Assembly: GCA_007118445.1 (NCBI GenBank)
Contig: SKRP01000007.1
Coordinates: forward strand, 1 to 8,123
Direction of reading: 5' to 3'
DNA: 8,123 nucleotides
DNA from: Natronohydrobacter sp.
Lineage (GTDB): Bacteria > Pseudomonadota > Alphaproteobacteria > Rhodobacterales > Rhodobacteraceae
Position 1 is the first letter of the stretch, and each line of letters begins with the position of its first letter. Position numbers and translations under genes: made by a program. This document shows, piece by piece, positions 5,786-8,123 of the stretch. The notes beneath the pieces were generated by a model. That model saw only the letters and a program-made list of their open reading frames with translations. It was not told where the DNA came from and made no database searches.

Positions 5786-6112
5786 TCAGTTCAGTGCGAT
5801 CTGCAACGGATAATGCCCGTCGCGAAAATCCCCGAACAACTCGCTGACATCGGGGTGGTCCACAGGCCCCCCCACATCATCCGGGACAAGATTCTGCTCG
5901 GACACATAGGCGACATAAAAACTGTCGTCATTCTCTGCCAGCAGATGGTAAAAGGGCTGGTCGCGATTGGGCCGCGCACCTTCGGGGATGGACCTGTACC
6001 ATTCCTCGGTGTTGGAAAATGCCGCATCCACATCAAAGATGACACCGCGGAACGGATGCTTGCGGTGTCGGACGACCTGGCCGAGGTGATATTTCGCAGC
6101 GCGCTTTTCCAT
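5786..6112 (-). CDS. hspQ: Heat shock protein HspQ (YccV-like)
   Basis: This 108-residue protein has the HspQ/YccV domain over nearly its whole length: KYHLGQVVRHRKHPFRGVIFDVDAAF (7-32), QPFYHLLAEND (52-62) and YVAYVSEQNLVPD (66-78). In E. coli, HspQ binds hemimethylated DNA, is heat-induced, promotes degradation of some proteins and acts as a Lon specificity factor. It is cytoplasmic. The length is normal for the family. The ATG at 6112 is preceded on the minus strand by AAGGAAGG at a suitable distance. The gene is single, divergent from phaA across a 271-base gap. A heat-shock sigma-32 promoter would be expected upstream, but no good match was found. Family identity is clear; function in this organism is by homology. 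Confidence 0.92.
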   Translation of the reverse strand: MEKRAAKYHLGQVVRHRKHPFRGVIFDVDAAFSNTEEWYRSIPEGARPNRDQPFYHLLAENDDSFYVAYVSEQNLVPDDVGGPVDHPDVSELFGDFRDGHYPLQIALN

Positions 6113-6240
6113 GACCCTTCCTTTAGATGCAGATTAATCGAATGTTAAGGGGTCTGTCCATGCAGCGCGCCCGGATTTTGCAGAAACAGTCTGTGATATC
6201 ATCCGGAACAAAGCTGCCGATCACCTACAGGATATGTCGC

Positions 6241-6299
6241 TTGCAGCCGTGCTGTTTGCGCGCGCACCCCCGGTTGCATGATTGCGCTGTGGATATTGC
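6241..6299. promoter_or_regulatory. TTGC-rich cluster upstream of phaA, candidate PhaR-type operator
   Basis: Five TTGC tetramers lie on the plus strand within 59 bases, starting at 6241, 6256, 6274, 6282 and 6296. Next to the first is CAGC-CGT-GCTG (6244-6254), a perfect inverted repeat. PhaR regulators of PHA genes in Paracoccus and Rhodobacter are known to bind TGC-rich sequences, and this cluster lies 85-143 bases before phaA. A weak promoter-like pair, TTGCGC (6282-6287) and TAGAAC (6304-6309) with a 16-base spacer, overlaps it. The clustering is seen; the binding protein is inferred. Confidence 0.35.
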
Positions 6300-6318
6300 G
6301 TGATAGAACGGTCGGGGG

Positions 6319-6355
6319 ATCTGACGGTCCGGGGCACAAGCCCGTGATGTCAGAT
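6319..6355 (+). promoter_or_regulatory. Stem-loop in the probable phaA leader
   Basis: ATCTGAC (6319-6325) pairs perfectly with GTCAGAT (6349-6355). Inside, GGGC (6332-6335) pairs with GCCC (6340-6343) around an ACAA loop. The structure ends 17 bases before the phaA ribosome site (AAGGAG, 6373-6378). It could be a leader hairpin affecting mRNA stability or translation, or a DNA operator. No known riboswitch was recognised. Confidence 0.35.
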
Positions 6356-6383
6356 ATGAGACTGGATAGGGAAAGGAGTTCTC

Positions 6384-7556
6384 ATGACCAATGTTGTTAT
6401 TGTTTCCGCCGCGCGCACGGCTGTCGGCACTTTCGGTGGTGCTTTTGCCAACACGCCCGCGCATGATCTGGGTTCCGCTGTGCTGCAAGCCGTGGTTGAA
6501 CGCGCTGGCGTTGACAAGGCAGAAGTGTCGGAGACGATTCTGGGTCAGGTGCTGACCGCAGGACAAGGCCAGAACCCGGCGCGTCAGGCGCATGTCAATG
6601 CGGGTCTGCCCATCGAATCCTCTGCCTGGTCGCTCAATCAGGTCTGTGGTTCCGGCCTGCGCGCGGTGGCGCTGGGTGCGCAGCATATTCAGCTCGGGGA
6701 TGCCTCCATCGTGCTGGCGGGCGGGCAGGAAAACATGACGATGTCGCCCCATGTCGCGCATCTGCGCGCGGGACAGAAGATGGGCGACATGAAGATGATC
6801 GATTCGATGATCAAGGATGGTCTGTGGGATGCGTTCAACGGCTATCACATGGGCACCACCGCTGAAAACGTGGCCCAGCAATGGCAGATCAGCCGCGACG
6901 AGCAGGACGCATTTGCTGTGGCCAGCCAGAACAAGGCGGAAGCGGCGCAGAAAGCCGGCAGATTTGCCGACGAAATCGCGCCTTTCACAGTCAAGACGCG
7001 CAAGGGCGATATCGTGGTCGATCAGGACGAATATATCCGCCACGGTGCGACGCTCGAATCGATGGCCAAGCTGCGCCCGGCCTTCTCGAAGGATGGTACG
7101 GTCACAGCGGCCAATGCTTCCGGTCTGAATGATGGTGCAGCAGCGGTCATGCTGATGAGCGCGGAAGAGGCCGAGAAGCGTGGCCTGACGCCGCTGGCAC
7201 GGATCGCAAGCTACGCGACTGCCGGGCTTGATCCGTCGGTCATGGGTGTCGGGCCGATCTATGCCAGCCGCAAGGCGCTGGCCAAGGCTGGTTGGAAACC
7301 CGAGGATCTGGACCTGATCGAAGCCAATGAAGCCTTTGCCGCCCAAGCCTGTGCTGTGAACAAGGATATGGGCTGGGATGTCGAGAAAGTGAACGTGAAT
7401 GGCGGTGCTATCGCCATCGGCCATCCGATCGGGGCTTCGGGGTGCCGGGTTCTGAACACGCTGCTGTTCGAGATGCAGCGCCGCGACGCGAAAAAGGGTC
7501 TGGCGACGCTGTGCATCGGCGGTGGCATGGGCGTGGCCCTGTGCCTGGAGCGCTAA
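6384..7556 (+). CDS. phaA: Acetyl-CoA acetyltransferase PhaA (biosynthetic beta-ketothiolase)
   Basis: This 390-residue thiolase condenses two acetyl-CoA to acetoacetyl-CoA, the first step of poly-3-hydroxybutyrate synthesis, in the cytoplasm. Catalytic residues are Cys88 (NQVCGSG), His347 (GHPIGASGCR) and Cys377 (CIGGGMG). The NEAFAAQ motif is present, as is the loop GYHMGTTAEN with His155, equivalent to His156 of Zoogloea ramigera thiolase. Long stretches such as QDAFAVASQNKAEAAQK and EYIRHGATL closely resemble that enzyme. The start is supported by AAGGAG 5 bases before the ATG. phaB follows after 91 bases containing a perfect hairpin, so the two probably form an operon. Regulation by a PhaR-type repressor through TTGC-rich upstream sites is plausible. 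The gene is intact. Confidence 0.96.
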   Translation: MTNVVIVSAARTAVGTFGGAFANTPAHDLGSAVLQAVVERAGVDKAEVSETILGQVLTAGQGQNPARQAHVNAGLPIESSAWSLNQVCGSGLRAVALGAQHIQLGDASIVLAGGQENMTMSPHVAHLRAGQKMGDMKMIDSMIKDGLWDAFNGYHMGTTAENVAQQWQISRDEQDAFAVASQNKAEAAQKAGRFADEIAPFTVKTRKGDIVVDQDEYIRHGATLESMAKLRPAFSKDGTVTAANASGLNDGAAAVMLMSAEEAEKRGLTPLARIASYATAGLDPSVMGVGPIYASRKALAKAGWKPEDLDLIEANEAFAAQACAVNKDMGWDVEKVNVNGGAIAIGHPIGASGCRVLNTLLFEMQRRDAKKGLATLCIGGGMGVALCLER

Positions 7557-7563
7557 GCTGAAA

Positions 7564-7592
7564 AAGGTTGCGCAATAATCTTGCGCAACCTT
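7564..7592 (+). terminator. Perfect 12-bp hairpin between phaA and phaB (attenuator or tandem operator)
   Basis: AAGGTTGCGCAA (7564-7575) and TTGCGCAACCTT (7581-7592) form a perfect 12-bp stem with a 5-base loop, 7 bases after the phaA stop. No T-tract follows, so it is unlikely to be a full terminator. It may protect the phaA mRNA end or set the phaA:phaB ratio. Each arm also contains the self-palindrome TTGCGCAA, so on DNA it is two tandem dyad sites 13 bp apart and could instead bind a TGC-recognising regulator such as PhaR. Confidence 0.6.
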
Positions 7593-7647
7593 GCTGGCTT
7601 CGATAGCACATATTTCGTCAAGGCAATTCCTGATAGGAGGGGACAGA

Positions 7648-8123
7648 ATGGCAAGAGTGGCACTCGTCACAGGTGGATCGCGCGGCATCGGTGCGGCGAT
7701 CTCGAAGGAGCTGGCAGCCAAGGGCTACACTGTGGCTGCAACTTATGCGGGCAATGATGCGGCAGCGGCGGCTTTTACCGAAGAGACCGGCATCAAGACC
7801 TATAAATGGAACGCAGCCGATTATGACGCATCCAAGGCCGGGCTGGCGCAGGTCGAGGCCGATCTTGGGCCGATCGAGGTTGTCGTTGCCAATGCCGGGA
7901 TCACGCGCGACGCGCCGTTCCACAAGATGACGCCTGAGCAGTGGAAAGAGGTGATCGACACCAACCTGACCGGCGTGTTCAACACGGTGCACCCGATCTG
8001 GCCGGGGATGCGCGAGCGCAAATTCGGGCGTGTGGTGGTGATTTCCTCGATCAATGGTCAGAAGGGCCAGTTCGGTCAGGTGAATTACGCGGCCACCAAG
8101 GCGGGCGATCTGGGTATCGTCAA
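7648..8123 (+). CDS. phaB: Acetoacetyl-CoA reductase PhaB (partial, C-terminus outside window)
   Basis: The first 158 codons of a short-chain dehydrogenase/reductase that reduces acetoacetyl-CoA to (R)-3-hydroxybutyryl-CoA, the monomer for PHA synthase, are present. Seen are the cofactor motif TGGSRGIG (8-15), ANAGITRD (81-88), Asn106, and the catalytic Ser134, Tyr147 and Lys151 in SSINGQKGQFGQVNYAATK. NGQKGQFGQ-NY is a signature of acetoacetyl-CoA reductases. After the second strand the sequence is TYAGNDAAAAAF, without the arginine pair that binds the NADPH phosphate in the Ralstonia enzyme, so cofactor preference is uncertain. AGGAGGGG lies 5 bases before the ATG. About 80-85 residues should remain beyond the window. 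It is downstream of phaA in the same direction. Confidence 0.95.
   Translation, partial: MARVALVTGGSRGIGAAISKELAAKGYTVAATYAGNDAAAAAFTEETGIKTYKWNAADYDASKAGLAQVEADLGPIEVVVANAGITRDAPFHKMTPEQWKEVIDTNLTGVFNTVHPIWPGMRERKFGRVVVISSINGQKGQFGQVNYAATKAGDLGIV

Noticed and set aside
5660..6148. 162-codon rightward open frame over hspQ
   Set aside because: It is antisense to HspQ, whose motifs and ribosome site are clear on the minus strand.
6113..6160. Heat-shock (sigma-32) promoter for hspQ
   Set aside because: A CCCTTAAC-like and CATCTAA-like pair exists on the minus strand, but the spacing of about 14 bases is too short and the matches are weak.
6225..7721. 498-codon leftward open frame covering phaA
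   Set aside because: It is antisense to a clear thiolase in G/C-rich DNA where the opposite strand stays open by codon bias; it shows no family motifs and no ribosome site supports it.
1..8123. tRNA, rRNA or CRISPR array
   Set aside because: No cloverleaf-like segment, rRNA signature or regularly spaced direct repeats were seen on either strand.

Overview
The window looks like a chromosomal segment of an alphaproteobacterium, most likely from the Rhodobacterales/Rhodobacteraceae. The grounds are the high G+C and G/C-rich third positions, the phaA-phaB pair whose reductase has the wording typical of this group (SSINGQKGQFGQVNYAATKAG), and an RsbV/RsbW-type pair resembling RbaV/RbaW of Rhodobacter capsulatus. 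This assignment comes from reading translated sequence by eye; no database search was run.

Layout. Positions 1-325 (-) hold the N-terminal part of a secreted ABC-transporter substrate-binding protein. It diverges from a LuxR-type regulator with an autoinducer-binding-like domain (575-1405, +), and the 249-base gap between them contains two inverted repeats. After a 369-base spacer comes a leftward group: an arylformamidase-like alpha/beta hydrolase (1775-2569), free methionine-(R)-sulfoxide reductase msrC (2566-3024, joined to the hydrolase by an ATGA overlap) and an acetyl-CoA acetyltransferase-type thiolase (3125-4303). A large GC hairpin lies between the thiolase and msrC. Diverging from the thiolase is a rightward pair for a partner-switching module: a STAS anti-sigma-factor antagonist (4396-4737) and an RsbW-like ATP-binding kinase (4756-5250), followed by a terminator-like hairpin. 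A 535-base stretch with no convincing gene follows and carries 16-base inverted repeats 149 bases apart, possibly a MITE or IS remnant. Then come hspQ (5786-6112, -) and, diverging from it, the polyhydroxyalkanoate (PHA) precursor genes phaA (6384-7556) and phaB (7648 to the window end, truncated).

How the genes fit together. PhaA and PhaB convert two acetyl-CoA into (R)-3-hydroxybutyryl-CoA for PHA storage. The second thiolase belongs to the same broad family but lacks the active-site loop histidine seen in PhaA, so it may serve another acyl-CoA pathway. The STAS/kinase pair probably regulates an unlinked sigma factor or other partner. HspQ and MsrC are protein-quality and redox-repair functions. 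The region reads mostly as ordinary core metabolism. The points worth a second look are the non-coding structures around phaA/phaB, the inverted repeat between luxR and the transporter gene, the repeat-bounded segment at 5498-5646, and residue changes in LuxR, the second thiolase and PhaB.
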